A stretch of 64,000 nucleotides of DNA from Sympetrum striolatum (GCA_947579665.1 OX388348.1:8246001-8310000), one strand, 5' to 3'; shown: positions 1-10,198, counted from the first letter of the stretch. Program-made: numbers and translations. The notes: generated by a model from the sequence alone, not told the origin.

Positions 1-234
1 ATGCATTTTACAATTTTTCTCTTCCACAGGATGGTTTAGGAGGAGATTTGAAGGTAGGAACACCATTAAACCTATATCAATAATGTATTTATTAGCTCCC
101 CATTCCTGAAAGGTTAGAAAAGAGATCATGAATATTCAATTACAAAATTAAAATCATAAAAAGTATTATTTTCTAATGATAATCAGATACCGAGACGTAA
201 ATATATATATTCTAAAATCTTAAGAAAAACATAC

Positions 235-320
235 CTTATTTTGTCATCACTAATTGGATAGGCATTGGAATAACTGCATCCAACGATAATCTCAAATAAG
301 AAGCCTTCTTCAAAGCGCAT
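235..320 (-). other. Exon-like open segment in block A
   Basis: On the minus strand, ATG at 320-318 opens 28 codons (begins MRFEEG in this copy, contains VGCSYSNAYPISDDK) and runs into AATAAG followed by GTATGT, a good 5' splice-site match at 234. The next 3' splice-site-like sequence downstream on this strand is TCTAACCTTTCAG, ending at 106. The joined frame soon meets a stop. The paralogous segment in block B keeps the same frame despite amino-acid changes. The length is well within chance expectation, the protein is not recognised, and no function is proposed. Confidence 0.3.
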
Positions 321-365
321 CGATCATTAAAACGTCTCCTCAACATGAGAGGTCAGATCACACCC

Positions 366-830
366 TCTACATGAAATCTTCAAGTTTTAGTCCCATAATG
401 GGCAGAACTTCTCAATCAAGAGAGGCAAAATGCCTCTCGGTGACGAGAATTGTATCTGCAAATGGTATCTCTCTTTTGAAAGCTACCAGAAAGTCTTGAA
501 GGGCAAAACATCTCAATCGGAATCCAGATCGTCGATGAGAATATTATTTTGCCAAAGGTAGCTTTCTATTGAGTGATACCATGAGGTACGCAGACCCTCT
601 TTCCATGGGCAGAACCTCTCAAACAGGAGAGGCGTTACACCTCCCCTCAAGAGAACTGTATTCTGAAAATGGTACCTTACATTTAAGAGCTACCCCGTGG
701 TACCCAGACCCACTCGATGGGCAGAATCTCTCAACCTGGAGGAGGCATCACACCACTCCATAGTGAGAATTTTATTCTGCTAGGGTAGCTCTCTTTTGAA
801 GTTACCAGAAGACCAGCAGACCTCTCAGCA
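366..830. repeat. Minisatellite inside block A (4 monomers of about 100-112 bp)
   Basis: Cores GGGCAGAACTTCTC (400), GGGCAAAACATCTC (501), GGGCAGAACCTCTC (607) and GGGCAGAATCTCTC (719) are spaced 101, 106 and 112 bp apart. Each is followed by a GAGAATT/GAACTG segment and a GGTA-rich AGCTACC end. A fifth, truncated monomer (CAGCAGACCTCTCAGCAGG) begins near 814. This is the innermost level of tandem repetition in the unit. The 64-codon plus-strand frame at 569-763 lies over monomers 3 and 4 and is probably incidental. Confidence 0.88.
420..438. other. Perfect 8-bp hairpin, minisatellite monomer 1
   Basis: GAGAGGCA at 420-427 and TGCCTCTC at 431-438 are exact reverse complements around an AAA loop. 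The same hairpin is in block B at 1223-1241 and recurs in every full unit. No U-tract follows, so it does not look like a bacterial-type terminator. Confidence 0.85.
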
Positions 831-1036
831 GGAAGGATTACATGGAGATTTTAAGGTAGGTAAACCAGTAGACCTTTATCAATAATGTATTTATAAGCAC
901 CCCATTCCTGAAAGGTTAGACAGGAGACCATTAATATTCAATGAAAAAATTTTAATCATAAAAATTATTATTTTCTAATGAAAATCAGATACCAATACTT
1001 AAAAAATATATTCTAAAATCTTAAGAAAAAACAAAC

Positions 1037-1122
1037 CTTATTTTGTCATCACCAATTGGGAAGGCATTGGAATCCCTCCATCCAACGATAATCCCAAATA
1101 AGATGCCTTCTTCATAGCGCAT
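1037..1122 (-). other. Exon-like open segment in block B (paralogue of 235-320)
   Basis: Minus-strand ATG at 1122-1120 opens the same 28-codon frame (begins MRYEEGILFG, ends GDDKI) before AATAAG and GTTTGT, a weaker donor than the GTATGT in block A. Differences from block A are mostly amino-acid changing and include no indel. The upstream TGA and the 3' splice-site-like CCTTTCAG downstream on this strand are also conserved. It could be the relic of a duplicated exon or simply duplicated non-coding DNA. Confidence 0.28.
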
Positions 1123-1168
1123 CGATTATTAAAACGTCTCACTCACTGTGAGAGGTCAGATCAGACCC

Positions 1169-1632
1169 TCTACATGAAATCTTCAAGTTTTAGTCCCATA
1201 ATGGGCAGAACTTCTCTATCAAGAGAGGCAAAATGCCTCTCGGTGACGAGAATTGTATCTGCAAATGGTATCTCTCTTTTGATAACTACCAGAAAATCTT
1301 GAAGGGCAAAACATCTCAATCGGAATCCTGATCGTCGATGAGAATATTATTTTGCCAAAGGTAGCTTTCTATTGAGTGATACCATGAGGTACGCAGACCC
1401 TCTTTCCATGGGCAGAACCTCTCAAGCAGGGGAGGCATTACACCTCCCCTGAAGAGAACTGTATTCTGAAAATGGTACCTTTCATTTAAGAGCTACCCCG
1501 TGGTACCCAGACCCACTCGATGGGCAGAATCTCTCGACTTGGGGGAGGCATCACACCACTCCATAGTGAGAATTTTATTCTGCTAGGGTAGCTCTCTTTT
1601 GAAGTTACCAGAAGAGCAGAAGACCTCTCCAT
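1169..1632. repeat. Minisatellite inside block B (4 monomers)
   Basis: The same four degenerate monomers as in block A, with cores at 1203, 1304, 1410 and 1522, offset 803 bp from those in A. The third monomer carries a perfect 9-bp inverted repeat (see 1427-1451). Confidence 0.87.
1427..1451. other. Perfect 9-bp hairpin, block B monomer 3
   Basis: CAGGGGAGG (1427-1435) and CCTCCCCTG (1443-1451) pair exactly around a 7-base loop. In block A the corresponding arms (CAGGAGAGG with CCTCCCCTC) pair less well. The dyad sits at the same place in the monomer as the different 8-bp hairpin of monomer 1. Confidence 0.85.
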
Positions 1633-2454
1633 ATGGGTACCTATAAAACAATAGTTGTTAATTATGGCCTTAAAATAATTGAATAATTTGGTCCAATTTT
1701 ATTTAGATATTTTCAAAGTATTCTAGGCTTAAAGCTATTTACTCTAAAAGTTGTAACCCTATGTTGATTCATTACCTTGAAAGTCCTGTTATTTTATTGT
1801 AGTAGTAGTCAGTTTTCCCTTTGCCTATCCAACAACATCCAAAGATTTCTAATTTCTCCATCCCCAGCTGCTTGGGTTTAATGAACATAGGTACGGCATT
1901 GCTTAGTCCCACATTATGTTGACCTCAACTAATGAAAACTTATGATCTTCATCTGCGTGCTCATAGGAATATTACGCTTTTGTTTACCATCTCTTTCTAA
2001 TGCCGTCTATGGTTATTGTATCTCTGCTGCGAATAAAGCTTCAAATGCACTCAATTATTTATTATAATTTTCAAACTTTGGATTAAGTTTTACCATAAAG
2101 CTAGTTTAGTTTAGTTATCACACGTTCATTGACTATATAGATATTTGCTCACCTTTCCGGATCATTAGTGACTGATATCAACTGCTTTTCCATAGTAGTC
2201 AGCATCGAACACATGACACTGAAGCTAAATTTCGTTTTTTTCTAGGTGGTTAAACATTATTGCCAGTACGTTGAAGAAATTTCAAGTCAGTGACACTTAT
2301 GAAATATGGTTACAATTTTAATCCCCCATGAATGAATCAGTGAATGTATAATTAGGTATAATATAAGAAACATCTATATGTAATAGATAGGAGATGGATT
2401 AACATATACAACATTCATTTGTAATCATCATAAAGTCATTTTTGATACACCACT
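1633..2454. other. AT-rich stretch of the unit with no recognisable feature (copy 1)
   Basis: About 820 bp between block B and the GC-richer segment. I see no long frame, RNA gene, inverted repeat or similarity to other parts of the unit. The one small landmark is a GTAGTAGTAGT run near 1799. The equivalent stretch in copies 2-9 is the same apart from point changes. Confidence 0.8.
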
Positions 2455-2649
2455 TTGTGCTACCAGTGCCTCAATGAGGCCATGGCAGTGGACTATGATG
2501 CACAGTCGGACGAGACCACACTTGCCCTTGCACACAAAGTTCCCAAAATGGCCTGTGGAAAAACTACTACTAAACCGTCGACCCATAACCTTGTGCCCAA
2601 AGCAGTGCGGAGCTTGTGTTATAAATTTTATGTACTCAAACCAAACTAG
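2455..2649 (+). other. GC-richer short open segment, possibly a coding relic
   Basis: A 64-codon plus-strand frame starting MCYQCLNEAMAVDYDAQSDE stands out from its AT-rich surroundings by composition (GCC, GTG, GAC, ACC codons). The opposite strand is also open over almost the same bases, and in copy 9 (43215-43472) runs for 85 codons. Copies lie at 7554, 12653, 17754, 22853 (stop lost, 81 codons), 27950, 33046, 38145 and 43242. Copy 10 breaks off inside it. I do not recognise either protein. A relic of a captured gene or mobile element is the most I would infer. Confidence 0.3.
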
Positions 2650-2852
2650 CTAGGCATACTCTATGCTCCGAAGGACTGGATACACAAAGAATATATTTAA
2701 ATTAATTTCTATGAACCTATTATATTTCCATAGGAAGTTCTATTGGAAATGGAAACGTTGCCAATAAACAATAGCAAATACGCACCTGATAAACAATAAT
2801 ATTAATAAATAACAGATGAAAATTTTAAAACTTAGGTCGAATATTTTTCCTT

Positions 2853-3478
2853 AAGTAGATAATCAGCAACTTCCCGTTGATCAGTATTTCATGAATAACT
2901 CCTAAACAATCAGTTATACAAAAATATCTTTCACACAAAAGTTATATTAAATTGCATTCTCTAAAACTTTTAAAATAATTGTATATACCTAAGTATCAGA
3001 TTAATGGACATATTATGCAAAAATCAGAAACCAGCCTCAAAAATAGAGCTCGACTTCCAGCTAACCGATTTAAACCAGGAACTAATCAACTCTAACGACA
3101 ACAACAAAAGTACTATTTATGAAATTTGACACTGATAAAACAAACAGTTTTCATACTACAGTGCCCACGAAGTACATAATCAGCTACTTCCGGTTTATCA
3201 GTATTTCACGAATAACTCCTTACCAATCAGTGATAAAAAAATAATTTCAATACAGCAGTTATAGAAAATTATATTTTCTAAAACAATAGTATAAACCTAA
3301 ATATCATTTTTTTGAGATTTTTCACAACAAAGGAAATTTGCTTCCAAGAATAAAAAAAGCTCAACTTCTGGTTAAACGATTTGTTCCAAAAAATTATCAA
3401 CTCTGTCAGCACCCCACAATATATGTGTGAAGTTTGGTACTGATAGGGCTAATAGTTTTCACGTTAGAGCGCCCACAA
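2853..3478. repeat. Internal direct duplication of about 310 bp (copy 1)
   Basis: 2853-3169 and 3170-3478 align at an offset of 317 falling to 308 bp. AATCAGCAACTTCC (2861) matches AATCAGCTACTTCC (3178), followed by TCAGTATTTCA and GAATAACTCC in both. Both also share GATTT, AATCAACTCT/TATCAACTCT, GAAATTTGACACTGATA/GAAGTTTGGTACTGATA and a closing GCCCAC. The two halves are considerably diverged, so this duplication is old. It recurs at the same offset in copies 2-9. Confidence 0.85.
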
Positions 3479-3632
3479 GCACACAAACACACACAGATGC
3501 TGACATCGTTCCAAAAATGGTCAGAACGTATTCTAGGGACCCCAAAACATGTATTTCGGTTGAAATCTCGAAGTCAAATTTTTTCATGGAAACAATACTT
3601 TCAATATACTATGAATATGGAGAAAGTAAAAA
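3479..3632 (+). mobile_element. Dispersed-element-like 3' tail
   Basis: The segment from the CACACAAACACACACAGA run to GGAGAAAGTAAAAA includes ATCGTTCCAAAAATGG, CTAGGGACCCCAAAA, GAAATCTCGAAGTC and AACAATACTTTC. From memory these phrases resemble the 3' ends of abundant dispersed elements in hemipteran insect genomes. No reverse transcriptase or transposase frame accompanies them, and I see no target-site duplication. The two overlapping frames here (3427-3702 and 3434-3646) are likely incidental. The family assignment is inference and needs a library search. Confidence 0.4.
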
Positions 3633-3788
3633 TCCAATTAGTATGAAGGAATTGACCCTAAAATACATTGTATATTGTATGTTGGCAACAACAAAAGTGT
3701 AAAATCTTCTACCACTATTCAAAGAGTCTAAACAATTTTGGTTACAGACCACCCACTGCCATTTTACACTTCCATTATTTCATTGAAT

Positions 3789-4022
3789 TTAAGAAAAATA
3801 AATCCAACAAAGCAAACCAAAAGACTGCTTTAATGTAAAGTAACCACAAGGATGATCATTGAAATAAATTTGATTTCCAGAAATACATCCCACAAACTTC
3901 GTCCATGATCCAAAATTGGAAATATTCCTATAATTATAATATAATCTGCTAGTTAAGATGGCAGACACTGGCTTACTCAAGCATTTTGACAAAATCATAT
4001 TGCAAACTCTATAACAGAACAT
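3789..4022 (-). other. 77-codon open frame, probably not a gene
   Basis: This minus-strand ATG frame is present in copies 1-5, 7 and 8 with at most an Arg/Thr difference at residue 5. In copies 6 and 9 it is broken by a length change in an A run (about 29433 and 44726). The translation has no recognisable domain. Its loss in one subfamily and its AT-rich composition favour a chance frame. A possible 3' splice-site-like ATTATAATTATAG lies within it. Confidence 0.25.
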
Positions 4023-4080
4023 ATTGACAGTAATTGCAATATTATATCTAAATATTTATTATATCTATATAAGGTATGAA

Positions 4081-4100
4081 ATATATATATATATATATAT
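4081..4100. repeat. (AT)n microsatellite
   Basis: Ten AT dinucleotides follow GGTATGAA. The count is 10 in copies 1, 2, 4, 5, 7 and 8, 11 in copy 3 (ending at 14300), 8 in copy 6 (about 29577-29592) and 9 in copy 9 (about 44869-44886). It accounts for most of the unit-length variation (5094-5101 bp). Confidence 0.92.
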
Positions 4101-4120
4101 TTATAAAATTATGAACTCAC

Positions 4121-4302
4121 CAGAATATTATGATCATGTACCCCCAAATCGAGCATAGAGCAATGTGAAAGGAAAAGCCGGAGCAAAGATATTTTGAAAG
4201 GAGAGGATTTAACAGTACTTCAACAGAACGAACGGAAAACCACAACAAATCAACAAAGGCAAACTGGAGCAGAGCATATGAAAAAATTCTTGATTTTCCC
4301 CA
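4121..4302 (-). other. Hydrophobic open segment ending in GTGAGT
   Basis: Minus strand: 60 codons are open between a TGA (4305-4303) and a strong donor-like GTGAGT beginning at 4120. The translation is rich in Leu, Phe, Ile and Trp (for example YALLQFAFVDLLWF and IWGYMIIIF), as a membrane segment would be, but also as AT-rich non-coding DNA often is. No ATG is placed as a start. Low confidence that it is coding. Confidence 0.22.
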
Positions 4303-4551
4303 TCATACCATCTAAATCTACTGTATCATACTTGAAACCCAATTAACTTATCACTACCGAATAAAAACATAAATTTACATGATATAACACCATTGAAACT
4401 TGATCAAAGAAATAATTAGGTCATGCATTGTATTGGAAAACTTAGAGACGCATTTCAAAACAATGAATTGAAAACAATATACGTAATAATATCTTACTCT
4501 GCAGCCACCCTTAAAGCACTCACTGGCTGTCGTTATACTTCCCTTGCCCTA

Positions 4552-4737
4552 AACAGGAGCCATCGAGAGGCCTTGTACATTCTTCCAATGAATGTCTCCG
4601 CAACTTGGTGTCTCTCTTAAGCAACTGTCCCATACTGTAGACTGCAGTGGTCCATTTCCACCATTCTCCACTTTACTTCCAAGTTGCAGCACTCTGGAGC
4701 TTCTGGTATTATTTGAGGAACATTCTGTGCATATTCT
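4552..4737 (-). other. Exon-like open segment of 62 codons after an ATATAG acceptor
   Basis: Minus strand: just after CATATAG (acceptor-like, ending at 4738) a 62-codon frame opens in the phase left by the preceding exon-like segment. It starts RICTECSSNNTRSS and ends at a TAG at 4551-4549. A second frame, starting after GCACAG a few bases on, is also open for about 40 codons. Having two open frames weakens the case for either. The plus-strand 65-codon frame at 4423-4620 overlaps it antisense. Function unknown. Confidence 0.28.
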
Positions 4738-4923
4738 CTATATGAATAATAGGACAAACACATAATATATTTATTATAATTATAAACGCCGATTGAAATT
4801 CCAGTAATAGCAGCAGATCATATTAGATGATTACATAGCAATTAAACAAGGAAATTACAACTTGGGATGCATAGTGCTAAACCTATATTGAAATGAGGAT
4901 CTATTAAATGATAAAAGAGTTAC

Positions 4924-5004
4924 CTTAGATTTTTCAAAAGGAGAGCCTGCACAAACCTTCCCAAAGTAACCTGTAGTATCTGGTTCATCGATTTCTACCA
5001 CATT
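4924..5004 (-). other. Exon-like open segment ending in a 5' splice-site-like GTAACT
   Basis: Minus strand: 27 open codons (the last 25 contain EIDEPDTTGYFGKVCAGSPF and end EKSK) stop exactly at AAG followed by GTAACT. A TGA lies just upstream at 5007-5005, so an intact exon would have to start within the GTAG near 4999-4996. The composition is more protein-like than the surroundings, but I do not recognise a family. It is repeated in all full units. Alternative: a chance frame. Confidence 0.3.
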
Positions 5005-5099
5005 TCAGCTTTGTAGTAGGTGATGGTTATTAAGACAAGGTCATTAAGGTCCAGAATGACTTATCTTGCCAAAGCAATTAAGAATGTGCTGATATTCCT

Positions 5100-8000
5100 A
5101 TGCATTTTACAAATTTTCTCTTCCACAGGATGGTTTAGGAGGAGATTTGAAGGTAGGAACACCATTAAACCTATATCAATAATGTATTTATTAGCTCCCC
5201 ATTCCTGAAAGGTTAGAAAAGAGATCATGAATATTCAATTACAAAATTAAAATCATAAAAAGTATTATTTTCTAATGATAATCAGATACCGAGACGTAAA
5301 TATATATATTCTAAAATCTTAAGAAAAACATACCTTATTTTGTCATCACTAATTGGATAGGCATTGGAATAACTGCATCCAACGATAATCTCAAATAAGA
5401 TGCCTTCTTCAAAGCGCATCGATCATTAAAACGTCTCCTCAACATGAGAGGTCAGATCAGACCCTCTACATGAAATCTTCAAGTTTTAGTCCCATAATGG
5501 GCAGAACTTCTCAATCATGAGAGGCAAAATGCCTCTCGGTGACGAGAATTGTATCTGCAAATGGTATCTCTCTTTTGAAAGCTACCAGAAAGTCTTGAAG
5601 GGCAAAACATCTCAATCGGAATCCAGATCGTCGATGAGAATATTATTTTGCCAAAGGTAGCTTTCTATTGAGTGATACCATGAGGTACGCAGACCCTCTT
5701 TCCATGGGCAGAACCTCTCAAACAGGAGAGGCGTTACACCTCCCCTCAAGAGAACTGTATTCTGAAAATGGTACCTTACATTTAAGAGCTACCCCGTGGT
5801 ACCCAGACCCACTCGATGGGCAGAATCTCTCAACCTGGAGGAGGCATCACACCACTCCATAGTGAGAATTTTATTCTGCTAGGGTAGCTCTCTTTTGAAG
5901 TTACCAGAAGACCAGCAGACCTCTCAGCAGGAAGGATTACATGGAGATTTTAAGGTAGGTAAACCAGTAGACCTTTATCAATAATGTATTTATAAGCACC
6001 CCATTCCTGAAAGGTTAGACAGGAGACCATTAATATTCAATGAAAAAATTTTAATCATAAAAATTATTATTTTCTAATGAAAATCAGATACCAATACTTA
6101 AAAAATATATTCTAAAATCTTAAGAAAAAACAAACCTTATTTTGTCATCACCAATTGGGAAGGCATTGGAATCCCTCCATCCAACGATAATCCCAAATAA
6201 GATGCCTTCTTCATAGCGCATCGATTATTAAAACGTCTCACTCACTGTGAGAGGTCAGATCAGACCCTCTACATGAAATCTTCAAGTTTTAGTCCCATAA
6301 TGGGCAGAACTTCTCTATCAAGAGAGGCAAAATGCCTCTCGGTGACGAGAATTGTATCTGCAAATGGTATCTCTCTTTTGATAACTACCAGAAAATCTTG
6401 AAGGGCAAAACATCTCAATCGGAATCCTGATCGTCGATGAGAATATTATTTTGCCAAAGGTAGCTTTCTATTGAGTGATACCATGAGGTACGCAGACCCT
6501 CTTTCCATGGGCAGAACCTCTCAAGCAGGGGAGGCATTACACCTCCCCTGAAGAGAACTGTATTCTGAAAATGGTACCTTTCATTTAAGAGCTACCCCGT
6601 GGTACCCAGACCCACTCGATGGGCAGAATCTCTCGACTTGGGGGAGGCATCACACCACTCCATAGTGAGAATTTTATTCTGCTAGGGTAGCTCTCTTTTG
6701 AAGTTACCAGAAGAGCAGAAGACCTCTCCATATGGGTACCTATAAAACAATAGTTGTTAATTATGGCCTTAAAATAATTGAATAATTTGGTCCAATTTTA
6801 TTTAGATATTTTCAAAGTATTCTAGGCTTAAAGCTATTTACTCTAAAAGTTGTAACCCTATGTTGATTCATTACCTTGAAAGTCCTGTTATTTTATTGTA
6901 GTAGTAGTCAGTTTTCCCTTTGCCTATCCAACAACATCCAAAGATTTCTAATTTCTCCATCCCCAGCTGCTTGGGTTTAATGAACATAGGTACGGCATTG
7001 CTTAGTCCCACATTATGTTGACCTCAACTAATGAAAACTTATGATCTTCATCTGCGTGCTCATAGGAATATTACGCTTTTGTTTACCATCTCTTTCTAAT
7101 GCCGTCTATGGTTATTGTATCTCTGCTGCGAATAAAGCTTCAAATGCACTCAATTATTTATTATAATTTTCAAACTTTGGATTAAGTTTTACCATAAAGC
7201 TAGTTTAGTTTAGTTATCACACGTTCATTGACTATATAGATATTTGCTCACCTTTCCGGATCATTAGTGACTGATATCAACTGCTTTTCCATAGTAGTCA
7301 GCATCGAACACATGACACTGAAGCTAAATTTCGTTTTTTTCTAGGTGGTTAAACATTATTGCCAGTACGTTGAAGAAATTTCAAGTCAGTGACACTTATG
7401 AAATATGGTTACAATTTTAATCCCCCATGAATGAATCAGTGAATGTATAATTAGGTATAATATAAGAAACATCTATATGTAATAGATAGGAGATGGATTA
7501 ACATATACAACATTCATTTGTAATCATCATAAAGTCATTTTTGATACACCACTTTGTGCTACCAGTGCCTCAATGAGGCCATGGCAGTGGACTATGATGC
7601 ACAGTCGGACGAGACCACACTTGCCCTTGCACACAAAGTTCCCAAAATGGCCTGTGGAAAAACTACTACTAAACCGTCGACCCATAACCTTGTGCCCAAA
7701 GCAGTGCGGAGCTTGTGTTATAAATTTTATGTACTCAAACCAAACTAGCTAGGCATACTCTATGCTCCGAAGGACTGGATACACAAAGAATATATTTAAA
7801 TTAATTTCTATGAACCTATTATATTTCCATAGGAAGTTCTATTGGAAATGGAAACGTTGCCAATAAACAATAGCAAATACGCACCTGATAAACAATAATA
7901 TTAATAAATAACAGATGAAAATTTTAAAACTTAGGTCGAATATTTTTCCTTAAGTAGATAATCAGCAACTTCCCGTTGATCAGTATTTCATGAATAACTC

Positions 8001-10198
8001 CTAAACAATCAGTTATACAAAAATATCTTTCACACAAAAGTTATATTAAATTGCATTCTCTAAAACTTTTAAAATAATTGTATATACCTAAGTATCAGAT
8101 TAATGGACATATTATGCAAAAATCAGAAACCAGCCTCAAAAATAGAGCTCGACTTCCAGCTAACCGATTTAAACCAGGAACTAATCAACTCTAACGACAA
8201 CAACAAAAGTACTATTTATGAAATTTGACACTGATAAAACAAACAGTTTTCATACTACAGTGCCCACGAAGTACATAATCAGCTACTTCCGGTTTATCAG
8301 TATTTCACGAATAACTCCTTACCAATCAGTGATAAAAAAATAATTTCAATACAGCAGTTATAGAAAATTATATTTTCTAAAACAATAGTATAAACCTAAA
8401 TATCATTTTTTTGAGATTTTTCACAACAAAGGAAATTTGCTTCCAAGAATAAAAAAAGCTCAACTTCTGGTTAAACGATTTGTTCCAAAAAATTATCAAC
8501 TCTGTCAGCACCCCACAATATATGTGTGAAGTTTGGTACTGATAGGGCTAATAGTTTTCACGTTAGAGCGCCCACAAGCACACAAACACACACAGATGCT
8601 GACATCGTTCCAAAAATGGTCAGAACGTATTCTAGGGACCCCAAAACATGTATTTCGGTTGAAATCTCGAAGTCAAATTTTTTCATGGAAACAATACTTT
8701 CAATATACTATGAATATGGAGAAAGTAAAAATCCAATTAGTATGAAGGAATTGACCCTAAAATACATTGTATATTGTATGTTGGCAACAACAAAAGTGTA
8801 AAATCTTCTACCACTATTCAAAGAGTCTAAACAATTTTGGTTACAGACCACCCACTGCCATTTTACACTTCCATTATTTCATTGAATTTAAGAAAAATAA
8901 ATCCAACAAAGCAAACCAAAAGACTGCTTTAATGTAAAGTAACCACAAGGATGATCATTGAAATAAATTTGATTTCCAGAAATACATCCCACAAACTTCG
9001 TCCATGATCCAAAATTGGAAATATTCCTATAATTATAATATAATCTGCTAGTTAAGATGGCAGACACTGGCTTACTCAAGCATTTTGACAAAATCATATT
9101 GCAAACTCTATAACAGAACATATTGACAGTAATTGCAATATTATATCTAAATATTTATTATATCTATATAAGGTATGAAATATATATATATATATATATT
9201 TATAAAATTATGAACTCACCAGAATATTATGATCATGTACCCCCAAATCGAGCATAGAGCAATGTGAAAGGAAAAGCCGGAGCAAAGATATTTTGAAAGG
9301 AGAGGATTTAACAGTACTTCAACAGAACGAACGGAAAACCACAACAAATCAACAAAGGCAAACTGGAGCAGAGCATATGAAAAAATTCTTGATTTTCCCC
9401 ATCATACCATCTAAATCTACTGTATCATACTTGAAACCCAATTAACTTATCACTACCGAATAAAAACATAAATTTACATGATATAACACCATTGAAACTT
9501 GATCAAAGAAATAATTAGGTCATGCATTGTATTGGAAAACTTAGAGACGCATTTCAAAACAATGAATTGAAAACAATATACGTAATAATATCTTACTCTG
9601 CAGCCACCCTTAAAGCACTCACTGGCTGTCGTTATACTTCCCTTGCCCTAAACAGGAGCCATCGAGAGGCCTTGTACATTCTTCCAATGAATGTCTCCGC
9701 AACTTGGTGTCTCTCTTAAGCAACTGTCCCATACTGTAGACTGCAGTGGTCCATTTCCACCATTCTCCACTTTACTTCCAAGTTGCAGCACTCTGGAGCT
9801 TCTGGTATTATTTGAGGAACATTCTGTGCATATTCTCTATATGAATAATAGGACAAACACATAATATATTTATTATAATTATAAACGCCGATTGAAATTC
9901 CAGTAATAGCAGCAGATCATATTAGATGATTACATAGCAATTAAACAAGGAAATTACAACTTGGGATGCATAGTGCTAAACCTATATTGAAATGAGGATC
10001 TATTAAATGATAAAAGAGTTACCTTAGATTTTTCAAAAGGAGAGCCTGCACAAACCTTCCCAAAGTAACCTGTAGTATCTGGTTCATCGATTTCTACCAC
10101 ATTTCAGCTTTGTAGTAGGTGATGGTTATTAAGACAAGGTCATTAAGGTCCAGAATGACTTATCTTGCCAAAGCAATTAAGAATGTGCTGATATTCCT
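5100..10198. repeat. 5.1-kb tandem unit, copy 2
   Basis: Full-length copy of 5099 bp, nearly identical to copy 1. It reads CAATCATGAGAGG near 5513 where copy 1 has CAATCAAGAGAGG. Its leading 20 bases read ACAAATTTTCTC instead of ACAATTTTTCTC, a variant shared only with copy 4 among the copies. Confidence 0.97.

Larger units (their letters stand above)
18..820. repeat. Block A of the internal 802-bp duplication (copy 1)
   Basis: This block aligns to 820-1630 at a constant offset of 802-803 bp. Anchors are ATAATGTATTTAT at about 80 and 882, the CGCAT near 316 and 1118, and GAGTGATACCATGAGG at 571 and 1374. A and B differ by many substitutions, far more than the A blocks of different units differ from each other, so the A/B duplication is older than the spread of the 5.1-kb array. 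The same arrangement recurs at the same offset in copies 2-9. Confidence 0.93.
820..1630. repeat. Block B of the internal 802-bp duplication (copy 1)
   Basis: Direct repeat of the preceding block. Diagnostic differences from A are ACAAACCTTATT at 1031 (ACATACCTTATT in A), CTTCTCTATCAAG near 1210 (CTTCTCAATCAAG in A) and the TGA within CTCCCCTGAAGAG near 1450. That last change closes the 64-codon plus-strand frame that is open in block A. The block ends near CCTCTCCATATGGG. Confidence 0.93.
1..5099. repeat. 5.1-kb tandem unit, copy 1 (reference copy)
   Basis: The window opens inside a long head-to-tail array. I set the unit start at the ATGCATTTTAC that begins the window because it recurs at 5100, 10199, 15300, 20399, 25498, 30592, 35691, 40790 and 45886. 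Layout of the unit: an 802-bp direct duplication (about 18-1630), an AT-rich stretch (1633-2440), a GC-richer short open segment (2455-2649), a 310-bp direct duplication with a dispersed-element-like tail (2853-3632), an AT microsatellite (4081-4100) and minus-strand exon-like segments (4121-5004). Private differences of this copy include AGAAGCCTTC near 299 where the others read AGATGCCTTC. No open frame is longer than 91 codons and none is recognisable. Confidence 0.97.

Noticed and set aside
20..53. A 24-base plus-strand mini-exon between TTCCACAG and GTAGGAAC
   Set aside because: The splice-like signals are good, but the exon is tiny, no partner exon is evident on this strand, and block B lacks the acceptor.
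569..763. Recurrent 64-codon plus-strand frame as a small gene
   Set aside because: It reads across minisatellite monomers, is closed in block B and in copy 10, and has no recognisable motif. Its recurrence only reflects the repeat unit.
1..1630. Blocks A and B as long terminal repeats of a retrotransposon
   Set aside because: They are directly adjacent with no internal region between them, lack TG...CA ends, and no integrase or reverse transcriptase frame is present.
3427..3702. Recurrent 91-codon plus-strand frame as a gene
   Set aside because: It overlaps a second open frame, lies across a dispersed-element-like tail and a CA-rich run, and has no recognisable domain.
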